Below, one piece after another: positions 24,879 through 32,916 of a stretch of 64,000 nucleotides of DNA. The stretch is from assembly GCF_015751905.1 (NCBI RefSeq), contig NZ_JADOUF010000001.1, positions 7,812,001 to 7,876,000 of the forward strand, in the 5' to 3' direction. Made by a program: the position numbers and the translations under genes. Under the pieces are notes generated by a model. The model saw only the letters and a program-made list of their open reading frames with translations, was not told the origin of the DNA and ran no database searches. This stretch comes from Longispora fulva (GTDB taxonomy: Bacteria > Actinomycetota > Actinomycetes > Mycobacteriales > Micromonosporaceae). Position 1 is the stretch's first letter, and each line of letters begins with the position of its first letter.

Positions 24879-25142
24879 ATGTACCCCCCAATGTTCGGCC
24901 CGGCGCAGCCGGACCCCCTGATGCCGGCATCCCGCCTGTTCCCCCGGGCGCTGCCAATCGTGCCCGGCAACGACGAGCAGCCCACTGACGCCCGTCCCTT
25001 CGTGCTGCGGGGCACGGTGCCCGGCATCGTCACGGCAAAGCACCGCACACCGGCCACGCTGAAGAAGCACAGCAACCCGACCAGCCTCGACGGCCCCAAG
25101 GCTGGCACCAAGAACGACGAGTACACGACCCCCGACGACTGA
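24879..25142 (+). CDS. Graspetide precursor peptide
   Basis: An 87-residue peptide from ATG 24879 with GAAGGAGG 7 bases before; a longer frame from 24831 lacks a ribosome site. Residues 38-44 (ARPFVLR) match the recognition element of ATP-grasp-modified RiPP leaders. The C-terminal part, about residues 64-87, is rich in Thr, Ser, Asp, Glu and Lys, as needed for side-chain ester or amide cross-links, and contains one Asp-Gly (71-72) in TSLDGPKAG, the usual kind of site for aspartimide formation. No Cys. The ligase gene overlaps its stop (TGATG), so peptide and enzyme are co-expressed. Confidence 0.85.
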   Translation: MYPPMFGPAQPDPLMPASRLFPRALPIVPGNDEQPTDARPFVLRGTVPGIVTAKHRTPATLKKHSNPTSLDGPKAGTKNDEYTTPDD

Positions 25143-26095
25143 TGACCATCCTTATCATCAGCGCGCGCGGCGACTGGTCGGCTGAAGTTGTGGCCGATCA
25201 GCTCGCCGCGCGCGGCGTCGACTGCATCCGCATCGATCCGGGGGAGTTCCCCCGCGATGCGCGCCTCGCCGCCCGCCTGGGCGCGGGGTGGTCGGGGACG
25301 TTCACCGGGAACGGCGGCCCCCGGCTCGCGCTGGAGGACGTCACGGCCGTGTACTACCGCCGCCCGAGTGACTTCACCATGCCCGACGGCATGTCCGGCC
25401 CCGAGCTGGGATTCGCCCGCTCACAGGCCCGGGTCGGCGTCGGTGGTGTCCTGGCCTCGCTGCCGGTCAAGTGGATCAACCACCCCGGGGCACTGGCTGA
25501 TGTCGAGTACAAGCCGCGCCAACTCGCCGCCGCCGCCGACGTCGGGTTCATCGTCCCTCCGACGCTGATCACCAACGACGCCGCCGCTGTCCGCGAGTTC
25601 GCCGAGGCGACGGGCGATCTGGTGGTCAAGCCGCTCGCCGACCCCATCGTCGCCGAGGCCGGCGACTACACCCCCGTATGGACCCGGCGCGTCACCGCCG
25701 CCGACCTGGTCGACCTCGCCGGGGTGGAGACCACCGCCCACCTGTTCCAAGCATGGGTGCCCAAAGCCTTCGAGGTCCGCCTCACCGTCGTCGGCCGCCG
25801 GCTGTTCCCCGCCGCCATCCACGCCGGTTCCGACGCCGCTCGGGTGGACTGGCGGGCCGACTACGACTCGCTGACGTACGAGACGATCGCCTGCCCCGCG
25901 CCCGTCGTAGCCTCGGTGGCGAGGTTTCAACAGCGGTTCGGCCTGATCTACGGCGCGTATGACTTCGTCGTCACGCCTGATGGCCGCTGGGTGTTTCTGG
26001 AGTGCAACGGCGGCGGCCAGTTTGGCTGGCTCACCGAGGAACTTGACCTACCCATACCGGCGGCCATCGCCGACGAACTCACGGAGGCACCATGA
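25142..26095 (+). CDS. ATP-grasp ligase for RiPP cross-linking
   Basis: A 317-residue protein in the MvdC/MvdD-like, SAV_5884-type group of ATP-grasp peptide maturases. N-terminal pre-grasp domain with VYYRRPSDF (about residues 70-78), central NHPGALADVEYKPRQL, a lysine of the nucleotide site in DLVVKPLADP, then YDFVVTPDGRWVFLECNGGG near residue 280 with the metal-binding Glu and Asn. It should activate Asp/Glu side chains in the precursor and join them to Thr/Ser or Lys. It is coupled by overlap to the precursor and to the methyltransferase. No protease or transporter gene is adjacent. Confidence 0.88.
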   Translation: MTILIISARGDWSAEVVADQLAARGVDCIRIDPGEFPRDARLAARLGAGWSGTFTGNGGPRLALEDVTAVYYRRPSDFTMPDGMSGPELGFARSQARVGVGGVLASLPVKWINHPGALADVEYKPRQLAAAADVGFIVPPTLITNDAAAVREFAEATGDLVVKPLADPIVAEAGDYTPVWTRRVTAADLVDLAGVETTAHLFQAWVPKAFEVRLTVVGRRLFPAAIHAGSDAARVDWRADYDSLTYETIACPAPVVASVARFQQRFGLIYGAYDFVVTPDGRWVFLECNGGGQFGWLTEELDLPIPAAIADELTEAP

Positions 26096-27198
26096 CTGAC
26101 TGGCACGCCCAAGCCCGCGCCCTCGCCGCCCGGCTGACGGCTGACGGCGCGCTCACTGACCCGGCCTGGCGGGCAGCGATCGAGGCGACCCCACGCCACC
26201 GGTTCGTGCCCGAGGTCCCCGTCGAGGACGCATACACCGACGACGCCCTCGTCACCCAGACCCGGCCCGGCGACCTCGGCGGCGGCGCGTTCATCGAGAT
26301 CCCGACATCCTCGGCCAGCGCACCCGAGGCCGTCGCGGTGATGCTCGAAAACCTCAACATCACCGACGGGGCCCGGGTGCTGGAGATCGGGACCGGCACC
26401 GGATACAACGCCGCCCTACTGTGTCACCGCCTCGGCCCCGACCGGGTGTACTCCGTCGACCTGGACCCGGCGCTAGTGGACCGCGCGCGCGATGTGCTGG
26501 CCGACCTCGACTATCACCCGACGCTGAAGGCCGCCGACGGATACGCCGGGCTCCCCAGCGCGGCACCGTTCGACGCCATCCTCGCCACCTGCTCAGTAAC
26601 CCAGATCCCCCCGGCCTGGATCACTCAACTCGCCCCCGGCGGGCGCATCGTCGCGCCCCTACACGGCGGAACCGACGCCGCGCTCATGGTCCTCACCAAA
26701 ACCGCCCCCGACGAAGTAGTCGGGCACTTCGACCCACACCGCATGTCGTTCATGCCCCTACGCCCCCGCCTCGACGACCCGCTCGCCGGGCCTCGCGCCA
26801 GCACCCACGGCCGGATGCCCCACTACGGCACCACCACCCTCGACCCGGAACGCCTGACCAACCCCGACGACGAACTCGCCTTGTTCCTCCACCTGCACAT
26901 CCCGGGACTGTCCATCGGCACCACAGAGGGCGGACCCACCGGCAAGGCAGTCACCATCTCCGACGCCGCATCACTCGCCGAGGTCCCGCTCATCCCCGCC
27001 GGCCCCGGCCGCTGGACCGCGCTACAACGGGGCCCCGCCCGACTCTGGGACACCGTCGAGCACGCCGCCGCCCTCTGGGACACACTCGGCCGCCCCGGAC
27101 GCGACCGCCTCGGCATCACCGCCCTCGACGACCCCGACCGCCAATACATCTGGCTCGATGACCCCGACGGGCCCTACTCCTGGCCCATGCCGCTGTAG
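26092..27198 (+). CDS. PIMT-like methyltransferase of the graspetide cluster
   Basis: A 368-residue protein whose ATG overlaps the ligase stop. Residues 1-210 resemble protein-L-isoaspartate O-methyltransferase: RHRFVPE, the TSSASAPEAVAVMLE region, SAM motif VLEIGTGTGYNAALL (about residues 89-103) and VYSVDLDPALVDRAR. A C-terminal domain of about 150 residues is extra compared with cellular PIMT and is typical of methyltransferases that travel with ATP-grasp RiPP ligases. In characterised systems such as fuscimiditide the enzyme methylates an Asp, which then closes to aspartimide. The same reaction is expected here on Asp71. Confidence 0.88.
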   Translation: MTDWHAQARALAARLTADGALTDPAWRAAIEATPRHRFVPEVPVEDAYTDDALVTQTRPGDLGGGAFIEIPTSSASAPEAVAVMLENLNITDGARVLEIGTGTGYNAALLCHRLGPDRVYSVDLDPALVDRARDVLADLDYHPTLKAADGYAGLPSAAPFDAILATCSVTQIPPAWITQLAPGGRIVAPLHGGTDAALMVLTKTAPDEVVGHFDPHRMSFMPLRPRLDDPLAGPRASTHGRMPHYGTTTLDPERLTNPDDELALFLHLHIPGLSIGTTEGGPTGKAVTISDAASLAEVPLIPAGPGRWTALQRGPARLWDTVEHAAALWDTLGRPGRDRLGITALDDPDRQYIWLDDPDGPYSWPMPL

Positions 27199-27255
27199 CT
27201 GGATGTCGCGGCCCCTGAAGGCACAAGCCCGAGGGGGTCGCGCTGGTCATCCGTG

Positions 27256-27298
27256 CTGTTCACTTTGAATCTCCCATGCTACGGTTCAAACTGAACAG
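27256..27298. promoter_or_regulatory. Interrupted palindrome between the RiPP cluster and yraN
   Basis: Fourteen-base arms at 27256-27269 and 27285-27298 are complementary with one mismatch and are separated by 15 bases. Each arm contains CTGTTCA/TGAACAG, the motif also repeated at 23019-23049 next to the Scr1-type regulator. It could be an operator for yraN or for readthrough from the RiPP cluster, or an imperfect terminator. Confidence 0.5.
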
Positions 27299-27301
27299 AA
27301 G

Positions 27302-27387
27302 TTATCCACAGGCTGTTCACAGCGTCAGCCAATCCCGCGCTCTGGTCTCTGTTTCCCCAGCTCAACCGGAAGTGTTGGTTATCCACA
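27302..27387. promoter_or_regulatory. Two perfect DnaA boxes upstream of yraN
   Basis: TTATCCACA occurs at 27302-27310 and at 27379-27387, both on the plus strand, 77 bases apart. This is the exact consensus DnaA box. They lie upstream of yraN-comM-dprA. Confidence 0.6.
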
Positions 27388-27470
27388 GGCGTGCCGCGGC
27401 TCCTTCCGCGACCCGGCATCGTTTCGTCGGATCGGACGATCGGGTCGACGTGGCGGAGTTGGGAGAGCGC

Positions 27471-27827
27471 GTGGCGGCGAAGGACGCGGTGGGTAGGTAT
27501 GGCGAACGGGTCGCCGCGAGGTTCCTGGTCGATGCCGGCATGGCGGTGCTCGACCGGAACTGGCGGTGTGGCGAGGGCGAGATCGACATCATCGCCCGCG
27601 ACGGCGACGCGCTGGTGATCTGCGAGGTCAAGACCCGGCGCGGCGACTCGCACGGCTCGCCGGCCGAGGCGGTGACGGCGGCCAAGGTCGCACAGGTGCG
27701 CCGGTTGGCGAAATACTGGCTGGCCCACAGCGGGCTGTCCACGGTGGAGGTCCGGTTCGACGTGGTCTGCGTCCGCCCCCGACGCAGCGGCCCCGCCACG
27801 GTGGAGCACCTGCGTGGGGCGTTCTGA
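27471..27827 (+). CDS. yraN: YraN family endonuclease-like protein (UPF0102)
   Basis: A 118-residue protein. The open frame starts at 27276, but I choose GTG 27471, preceded by GGGAGAG and giving the normal family length; GTG 27450 is an alternative. It has the UPF0102 pattern GRYGERVAARFL, then GEGEIDIIARDGDALVICEVKTRR shown here as the restriction-like core (E..D...E.K). YraN-type proteins are predicted nucleases of unknown role and usually precede comM and dprA in actinobacteria. The stop overlaps the next start as TGATG. Confidence 0.88.
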   Translation: MAAKDAVGRYGERVAARFLVDAGMAVLDRNWRCGEGEIDIIARDGDALVICEVKTRRGDSHGSPAEAVTAAKVAQVRRLAKYWLAHSGLSTVEVRFDVVCVRPRRSGPATVEHLRGAF

Positions 27828-29293
27828 TGGGGTATGCGAGGGTGCACGCCGTCGGCCTGACCGGGGTGCGCGGCAGCCTGGTGGAGGTGGAGGCCGACGT
27901 GCGCACCGGCCTGCCCGGGCTGCTGCTGACCGGCCTGCCGGACACCGCTCTGCACCAGGCCCGCGACCGGGTGCGCGCCGCCATCGTCAACTGCGGCGAG
28001 GAGTGGCCGTCGAGGTATGCGGTGGTGAACCTCCTCCCGGCCTCCCAGCCGAAGGCCGGTTCGGGATTCGACCTGGCCATCGCGATGGCACTGCTCTGTG
28101 CCCACGGTGCGTTGCCGGCCGCCGTGCTGGCCGACACGGCGTTCATCGGCGAGCTGGGGCTGGACGGCCAGGTCCGGCCCGTGCGCGGCACCCTGCCCGC
28201 CGTGCTGGCCGCCGCCAGGGCCGGGGTCCGACGGGTCGTCGTGCCGCTGGCCAACGCCAGGGAGGCCGCCCTCGTGCCGGGCATCCTGGTGAAGGCCGTG
28301 GACAACCTCGGTCGCCTGATCGCCTTCGCCAGGGGCGCCGGTCGCCTGCTCGACCCGCCGCGGGAGCGGCCGGTGACGTTCCCTCCTGGCCCGGACCTGG
28401 CGGACATCGCCGGCCAGGAGGACGGCCGGCGGGGCCTGGAGGTGGCGGCCGCCGGCGGGCACCACCTCGCGTTGTTCGGCCCGCCGGGCGCCGGCAAGAC
28501 GATGCTCGCCGAGCGGCTGCCCGGTCTGCTGCCCCGGCTCGACGACCAGGCGGCGCTGGAGGTCACCGCCGTGCACTCCGTGGCCGGCGTGCTGCCCCCA
28601 GACGGCGCGCTGATCCGCCGGCCGCCGTTCCAGGCGCCGCACCACACCACGAGCCCAGCCGCCCTCGTCGGAGGCGGGAGCGGGCTCGCCCGGCCCGGGG
28701 TGCTGTCCCTGGCCCACCGGGGCATCCTGTTCCTCGACGAGGCCCCGCTGCTCAGCGGTACCGCGCTGGACACGCTGCGCCAGCCGCTGGAGTCGGGCTG
28801 GGTGCGGCTGGCCCGGACGCGGGGCACGGCGGAGTACCCGGCGCGGGTGCAGCTGGTCATCGCCGCCAACCCGTGCGCGTGCGCCAGCGGGGTGCTGGTC
28901 TGCGACTGCAGCCCACTGGCCCGCCGGCGGTACCTGGCCCGGATCTCCGGGCCGCTGCTGGACCGGATCGACGTCCAGCTGACGCTGCGCCCCGTCACCC
29001 CGGCCCAGCTGATGGTGGATCCGACGGCGGCGGCGACCGAGCGCTGGTCGGGCACGGGCTGGACAGCGAACAGCCAGGTGCCGGGCGTGGACCTGCGCGG
29101 GGGTCCGTGGCGGCTGCCCACCACAGTCAGCCAGGACCTCACCCGGTACCTGGAGCTGGGGTTGCTGTCGGCGCGCGGTTTCGACCGGGTGCTCCGGGTG
29201 GCCTGGACACTCGCCGACCTGGGCGGTCGGACCAGGCCCGACAAGGGCGACATACGCGAGGCCATCCATCTACGACTGAGGAGTTCCACATGA
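27827..29293 (+). CDS. comM: YifB/ComM family AAA ATPase
   Basis: A 488-residue protein from ATG overlapping the yraN stop. The N-terminal Lon-like domain (ARVHAVGLTGVRG, PASQPKAGSGFDLAIA) is followed by an Mg-chelatase-type AAA domain with Walker A GPPGAGKT at residues 218-225, Walker B ILFLDEAPL and the ANPCACASG...CDC zinc segment. ComM is a hexameric helicase that promotes branch migration during natural transformation. Pairing with dprA directly downstream, overlapping by 4 bases, points to a DNA uptake or recombination role. The C-terminal domain is present. Confidence 0.92.
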   Translation: MGYARVHAVGLTGVRGSLVEVEADVRTGLPGLLLTGLPDTALHQARDRVRAAIVNCGEEWPSRYAVVNLLPASQPKAGSGFDLAIAMALLCAHGALPAAVLADTAFIGELGLDGQVRPVRGTLPAVLAAARAGVRRVVVPLANAREAALVPGILVKAVDNLGRLIAFARGAGRLLDPPRERPVTFPPGPDLADIAGQEDGRRGLEVAAAGGHHLALFGPPGAGKTMLAERLPGLLPRLDDQAALEVTAVHSVAGVLPPDGALIRRPPFQAPHHTTSPAALVGGGSGLARPGVLSLAHRGILFLDEAPLLSGTALDTLRQPLESGWVRLARTRGTAEYPARVQLVIAANPCACASGVLVCDCSPLARRRYLARISGPLLDRIDVQLTLRPVTPAQLMVDPTAAATERWSGTGWTANSQVPGVDLRGGPWRLPTTVSQDLTRYLELGLLSARGFDRVLRVAWTLADLGGRTRPDKGDIREAIHLRLRSST

Positions 29294-30480
29294 CCGTCAC
29301 CATGGCCCGGATCGTCCTGGCCAGCCTGGTCGAACCGGGCAACGCCGTCCTGGCCCGCCTCGTGCGGACCTCCGGGCCCGCCGAGGCCCTGCGCCGCCTC
29401 CTGGGCGAGCCCGAGGCACCGCACGACCTCGTCACCCTGTCCGCCGCCGCGAAGGCCAGACTCGGCGACCGGGACCCGTGGCGCCTCGCGGAGGACGCCA
29501 GGAGCGCCGCGGACCGGCTCGGCGCGCGGCTGGTCACGCCCGAGGACCCCGACTGGCCGACCCGCGCCGACGAGCTGGCCCGGATGAGCCGCGGCGGCGC
29601 GACCGGCATCGACGTCGACAGCCAGCCACCGGTGTGTCTGTGGGTGCGCGGCGCGCTGCCGGTCGCCGACACCGTGGACCGGTCCGTGTCGGTGGTCGGC
29701 GCGCGGACGGCCACGCCGTACGGCCTGTACATGGCCACGGAGATCAGCTTCGGCCTGGCGGAGTCGGGATGGACGGTCGTTTCCGGTGGCGCGTACGGGA
29801 TCGACGCCGCGGCGCACCGGGCGGCGATGAGTGCCGGGGGACGCACCGTGGCCGTCCTGGCGTGCGGCATCGACACGGTGTATCCACTGGCCCACGCCGG
29901 GCTCTTCGAACAGATCGCGGACACCGGGCTGCTGCTCACCGAGTGGCCGCCCGGGGCGACCCCGCACCGTACCCGGTTCCTGGTGCGTAACCGGCTCATC
30001 GCCGCCCTGTCGCGGGGCACGGTCGTGGTCGAGGCGGCGGCGCGCAGTGGGGCCCGCAGTACCGCGCGGCGGGCGTTCCAGCTCAACCGGGCGCTGATGG
30101 CGTGCCCCGGGCCGGCGACGTCGCCGACGAGCGAAGGCTGCCACGCGGAGATCCGCGAGCACCACGCCCGCCTCGTGACGACACCCGAGCAGGTGCTGGA
30201 GGAGGTGGGACGGATCGGGGAGTACCTGGCGCCGCCGGTCCGGGGCCGGGCCACCGAGCGGGACGGGCTGGACGACCTGGCGGCGCGGGTGCTCGACGCC
30301 GTGCCCCGGGGGCACGCGATCTCCGCGGCGGAGATCGCAGTGGTGGCGGGGGTGTCGCCGACGGACGCTCGGCGCAATCTGCCGGCGCTCGTCGCGCGGG
30401 AGCTGGTGGTCGAGGACGATCACGGCCTGTTCCAGACCCGCCGCAGGCCGTCGACCCGTCCGGCGGGTCGCAGGGGCTAG
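29290..30480 (+). CDS. dprA: DNA processing protein DprA
   Basis: A 396-residue protein from ATG 29290, overlapping comM. Residues 60-310 carry the Rossmann-like DprA fold with SVVGARTATPYG, VVSGGAYGIDAAAHRAA, a FLVRNRLIAAL segment and VVVEAAARSGA. A winged-helix tail follows (residues 335-385, ISAAEIAVVAGVSPTDARRNL). DprA binds single-stranded DNA and loads RecA. The loop after the conserved core reads MACPGPATSPTSEGCH where PG..SP..S.G is usual, so it is conserved. Confidence 0.93.
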   Translation: MTVTMARIVLASLVEPGNAVLARLVRTSGPAEALRRLLGEPEAPHDLVTLSAAAKARLGDRDPWRLAEDARSAADRLGARLVTPEDPDWPTRADELARMSRGGATGIDVDSQPPVCLWVRGALPVADTVDRSVSVVGARTATPYGLYMATEISFGLAESGWTVVSGGAYGIDAAAHRAAMSAGGRTVAVLACGIDTVYPLAHAGLFEQIADTGLLLTEWPPGATPHRTRFLVRNRLIAALSRGTVVVEAAARSGARSTARRAFQLNRALMACPGPATSPTSEGCHAEIREHHARLVTTPEQVLEEVGRIGEYLAPPVRGRATERDGLDDLAARVLDAVPRGHAISAAEIAVVAGVSPTDARRNLPALVARELVVEDDHGLFQTRRRPSTRPAGRRG

Positions 30481-30541
30481 CAGCCGCCATCCGGGCAGCC
30501 CACTCCCTTCTGGCGCGCGGGCTGGCAGCCGCCATCCGGGC
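30474..30541. repeat. Two direct repeats of 23 bases, 45 apart
   Basis: Copies at 30474-30496 and 30519-30541 differ at one base (A/G at the eighth position). The first begins in the last codons of dprA. Both lie in the 172-base spacer before xerC. No function is clear. Confidence 0.7.
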
Positions 30542-30652
30542 CGACGTTCGCGGCTGGCCGCCCGCAGCGCCAGGGGCCGGAGCGGGTGACAGCCGTGCGC
30601 CGGATCGTCGCGGGTGCCGGTCCGGGTCGGCCGGTGGGGCTAGGGTCGTGGT

Positions 30653-31576
30653 GTGAGTTCGGCCCATGAGAGTTACTCCGCGCTGCCCGAGGCGATGCGC
30701 GACGCCGTGGACGACTTCGCCCGGCACCTGGCCAGCGAGCGCGGCCGGTCGGTGCACACGGTGCGCGCGTACACCGCGGACACGGTCTCCCTGTTGTCCC
30801 ACGCCGCGGCCGACGGCCACCCGACGGTCGCGGGCCTGGACATCCGGGTCCTGCGCGGCTGGCTGGCCGGGGTCCGCGCGGGCGGGGCCGCGCGAGCCAG
30901 CCTCGCCCGCCGCGCCGCCGTGGCCCGGGTGTTCTGCGCCTGGGCGCACCGCACCGGCCTGCTCGCCGTCGACCCGGGTCAGCTCCTGGCCAGCCCCAAG
31001 GCCCGACGGGACCTGCCGCACGTCCTCCGCGCCGAGCAGGCGGCCGACATGGTGGAGAAGGCCGACGAGACCACCCCGGCGGGGTTGCGCGACCGCCTGG
31101 TCCTCGAACTCCTCTACGCCACCGGCATCCGGGTCAGCGAGTTGTGCGGCCTCGACATCGACGACGTCGACCGCGAGCGCCGCGTCCTGCGGGTGCTCGG
31201 CAAGGGAGCGAAGGAACGCGCGGTGCCCTACGGGGTACCCGCCGAACTGGCTCTCAACGTCTATCTCAGCCGCGGCCGACCCGCCCTGTTCCGGTCCGAG
31301 AAGAACGCGCTGCTGCTCGGCGACCGGGGCGGGCGGCTCGGGGTGTCCAGCGCCCGGAAGATCGTCGAACGCGCGGCCGACCACGCGGACCTGCCGCACC
31401 TGTCGCCCCACGGTCTCCGGCACGCCGCGGCCACCCACCTCCTCGACGGCGGGGCCGATCTGCGCTCGGTGCAGGAGCTCCTCGGGCACGCCTCGCTGGC
31501 CACCACCCAGATCTACACCCACGTCTCGGTGGACCGGCTCCGCCAGGCCTACAACCAGGCGCATCCCCGCGCCTGA
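30653..31576 (+). CDS. xerC: Tyrosine recombinase XerC
   Basis: A 307-residue protein from GTG 30653. The N-terminal SAM-like core-binding domain covers residues 12-105. The catalytic domain has Arg160 (GIRVSEL), Lys184 (GKGAKER), His253 and Arg256 (HGLRHAAATH), His279 (LGHASL) and nucleophile Tyr288 (IYTH). XerC with XerD resolves chromosome dimers at dif. Length and position after dprA match the actinobacterial xerC locus, so it is not the prophage integrase. Confidence 0.93.
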   Translation: MSSAHESYSALPEAMRDAVDDFARHLASERGRSVHTVRAYTADTVSLLSHAAADGHPTVAGLDIRVLRGWLAGVRAGGAARASLARRAAVARVFCAWAHRTGLLAVDPGQLLASPKARRDLPHVLRAEQAADMVEKADETTPAGLRDRLVLELLYATGIRVSELCGLDIDDVDRERRVLRVLGKGAKERAVPYGVPAELALNVYLSRGRPALFRSEKNALLLGDRGGRLGVSSARKIVERAADHADLPHLSPHGLRHAAATHLLDGGADLRSVQELLGHASLATTQIYTHVSVDRLRQAYNQAHPRA

Positions 31577-31636
31577 CCTGAGATATTCGTCGGTACCCCT
31601 GTGCCGGAGCCGCCGGAGGCCCTAGCGTCAGGGTCC

Positions 31637-32791
31637 ATGGCGAACCCTCCCACCCCGCTGCCCGGTGCCCGAGACCTGTTCACCCTCGACCAGACTGTTC
31701 TGCAGCTCAACCACGGCTCCTTCGGAGCCGTTCCGCTGCGCGTCCAACAGGCCCAGCAGGCGCTGCGCGACGAGATCGAGTCCAACCCGATGCGGTTCTT
31801 CACCCGGGGCGCCATCGAGCGGGTCGAGGCCGCGCGGCGGGCGATCGCGGAGTTCCTGGGTGCGGATCCGGAGGGTACGGCGCTGGTCGCCAACGCAACG
31901 ACCGCCGCCCAGATCGTCTCCGACTCGGTGGCTCTCGCGCCGGGCGACGAGGTGCTCGTGACCGACCACGGGTACGGCGCGGTCACCATGGGGCTGCGGC
32001 GCGCGTGCGACAGGGCCGGGGCGGCCGTGGTGACCGTGGCCGTCGAGCCGAACGCGACCGACGACGAGATCGTGGCGGCGCTCGTCGCGGCGGTCGGCCC
32101 CAGGACCCGGTTGGCGTACGTCGACCAGATCACCTCCCCGACCGCGCTCCTGTTCCCCGTCGCCCGGATCGTCACGGCGCTCCGTGCGCTCGGCGTCGCC
32201 ACGCTGGTCGACGCCGCGCACGTCCCCGGCGCCCTCGATGTGGACGTCACGGCGATCGGGGCGGACTTCTGGCTGGGCAACATGCACAAGTGGGCGTACG
32301 CGCCGCGCGGCACGGCCGTCCTCACCGTCGCCGAGGAGTGGCGGCCCCGGATGGAGCCCACGATCGTGTCGTGGGAGGCGCACCGCGGCTTCCCCGGGGC
32401 CATCGAGTGGCAGGGCACCCTGGACTACTCGGGCTGGCTGGCCGCCCCGGTCGGGATCGACGTACTCCACGACCTCGGTTGGGCTGAGGTCCGCGCGCAC
32501 AACACGGCCCTGGTGGAGTACGGCCAGCGGATCGTCGCCGCGGCCCTCGACGCCCCGGCCCCCGGCTCACCGGGGCTCCCGATGCGCCCCATCCCGCTGC
32601 GTCCCGGACTGGTGGACAGCCAGGACGCCGCCGTCGCGCTCCGGGCCCGCATCGTCGCGGAGATCGGCGCGGAGGTCGCGATCAGCTACTGGGGCGGCGG
32701 CGGGATCCTCCGGCTGTCGGCGCAGGTGTACAACACGGCCGCGGAGTACGAGCGGCTCGCCGAGGCGTTGCCGGTGCTGGTCAAGGGCTGA
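31637..32791 (+). CDS. PLP-dependent class V aminotransferase
   Basis: A 384-residue protein; ATG 31637 is chosen with CTAGCGT 14 bases before it, likely a -10 of a leaderless or near-leaderless message. Fold type I features: LNHGSFGAVPLRVQ, NATTAAQIVSDS, DQITSPTALLFP, DAAHVPGALDVD and the PLP lysine in WLGNMHKWAYAPRG. It most resembles isopenicillin-N-epimerase-like or cysteine desulfurase-like members that act on small amino acids. Substrate cannot be predicted. It stands alone between xerC and the M23 peptidase gene. Confidence 0.87.
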   Translation: MANPPTPLPGARDLFTLDQTVLQLNHGSFGAVPLRVQQAQQALRDEIESNPMRFFTRGAIERVEAARRAIAEFLGADPEGTALVANATTAAQIVSDSVALAPGDEVLVTDHGYGAVTMGLRRACDRAGAAVVTVAVEPNATDDEIVAALVAAVGPRTRLAYVDQITSPTALLFPVARIVTALRALGVATLVDAAHVPGALDVDVTAIGADFWLGNMHKWAYAPRGTAVLTVAEEWRPRMEPTIVSWEAHRGFPGAIEWQGTLDYSGWLAAPVGIDVLHDLGWAEVRAHNTALVEYGQRIVAAALDAPAPGSPGLPMRPIPLRPGLVDSQDAAVALRARIVAEIGAEVAISYWGGGGILRLSAQVYNTAAEYERLAEALPVLVKG

Positions 32792-32847
32792 GGCCCCGCG
32801 CCGGTCCGTGCCGGGCCGGCGCGGTTGCGGCTGTGACCAGGGCCCTG

Positions 32848-32875
32848 TTGTCCACAGGCAGGGTGGTTATCCACA
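32848..32875. promoter_or_regulatory. Two DnaA boxes upstream of the M23 peptidase gene
   Basis: TTGTCCACA at 32848-32856 (the form preferred at actinobacterial oriC) and TTATCCACA at 32867-32875, same orientation, 19 bases apart, in the 125-base spacer before the M23 gene. Confidence 0.55.
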
Positions 32876-32916
32876 GGGGAGCGACCGGCGGTCACGCCGA
32901 CAGTGACCCTGGGGGC

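Noticed and set aside
27628-30423. 931-codon open frame on the minus strand
   Set aside because: Lies opposite comM and dprA, which have complete motifs and coupled starts; the antisense product is low-complexity Arg/Pro/Ser.
30474-30541. Direct repeats as prophage att sites
   Set aside because: Only 45 bases apart with nothing between them, so they cannot bound an element.
30653-31576. Tyrosine recombinase as the prophage integrase
   Set aside because: Sequence, length and place after dprA match chromosomal XerC, and it is 6 kb from the nearest phage-like gene.
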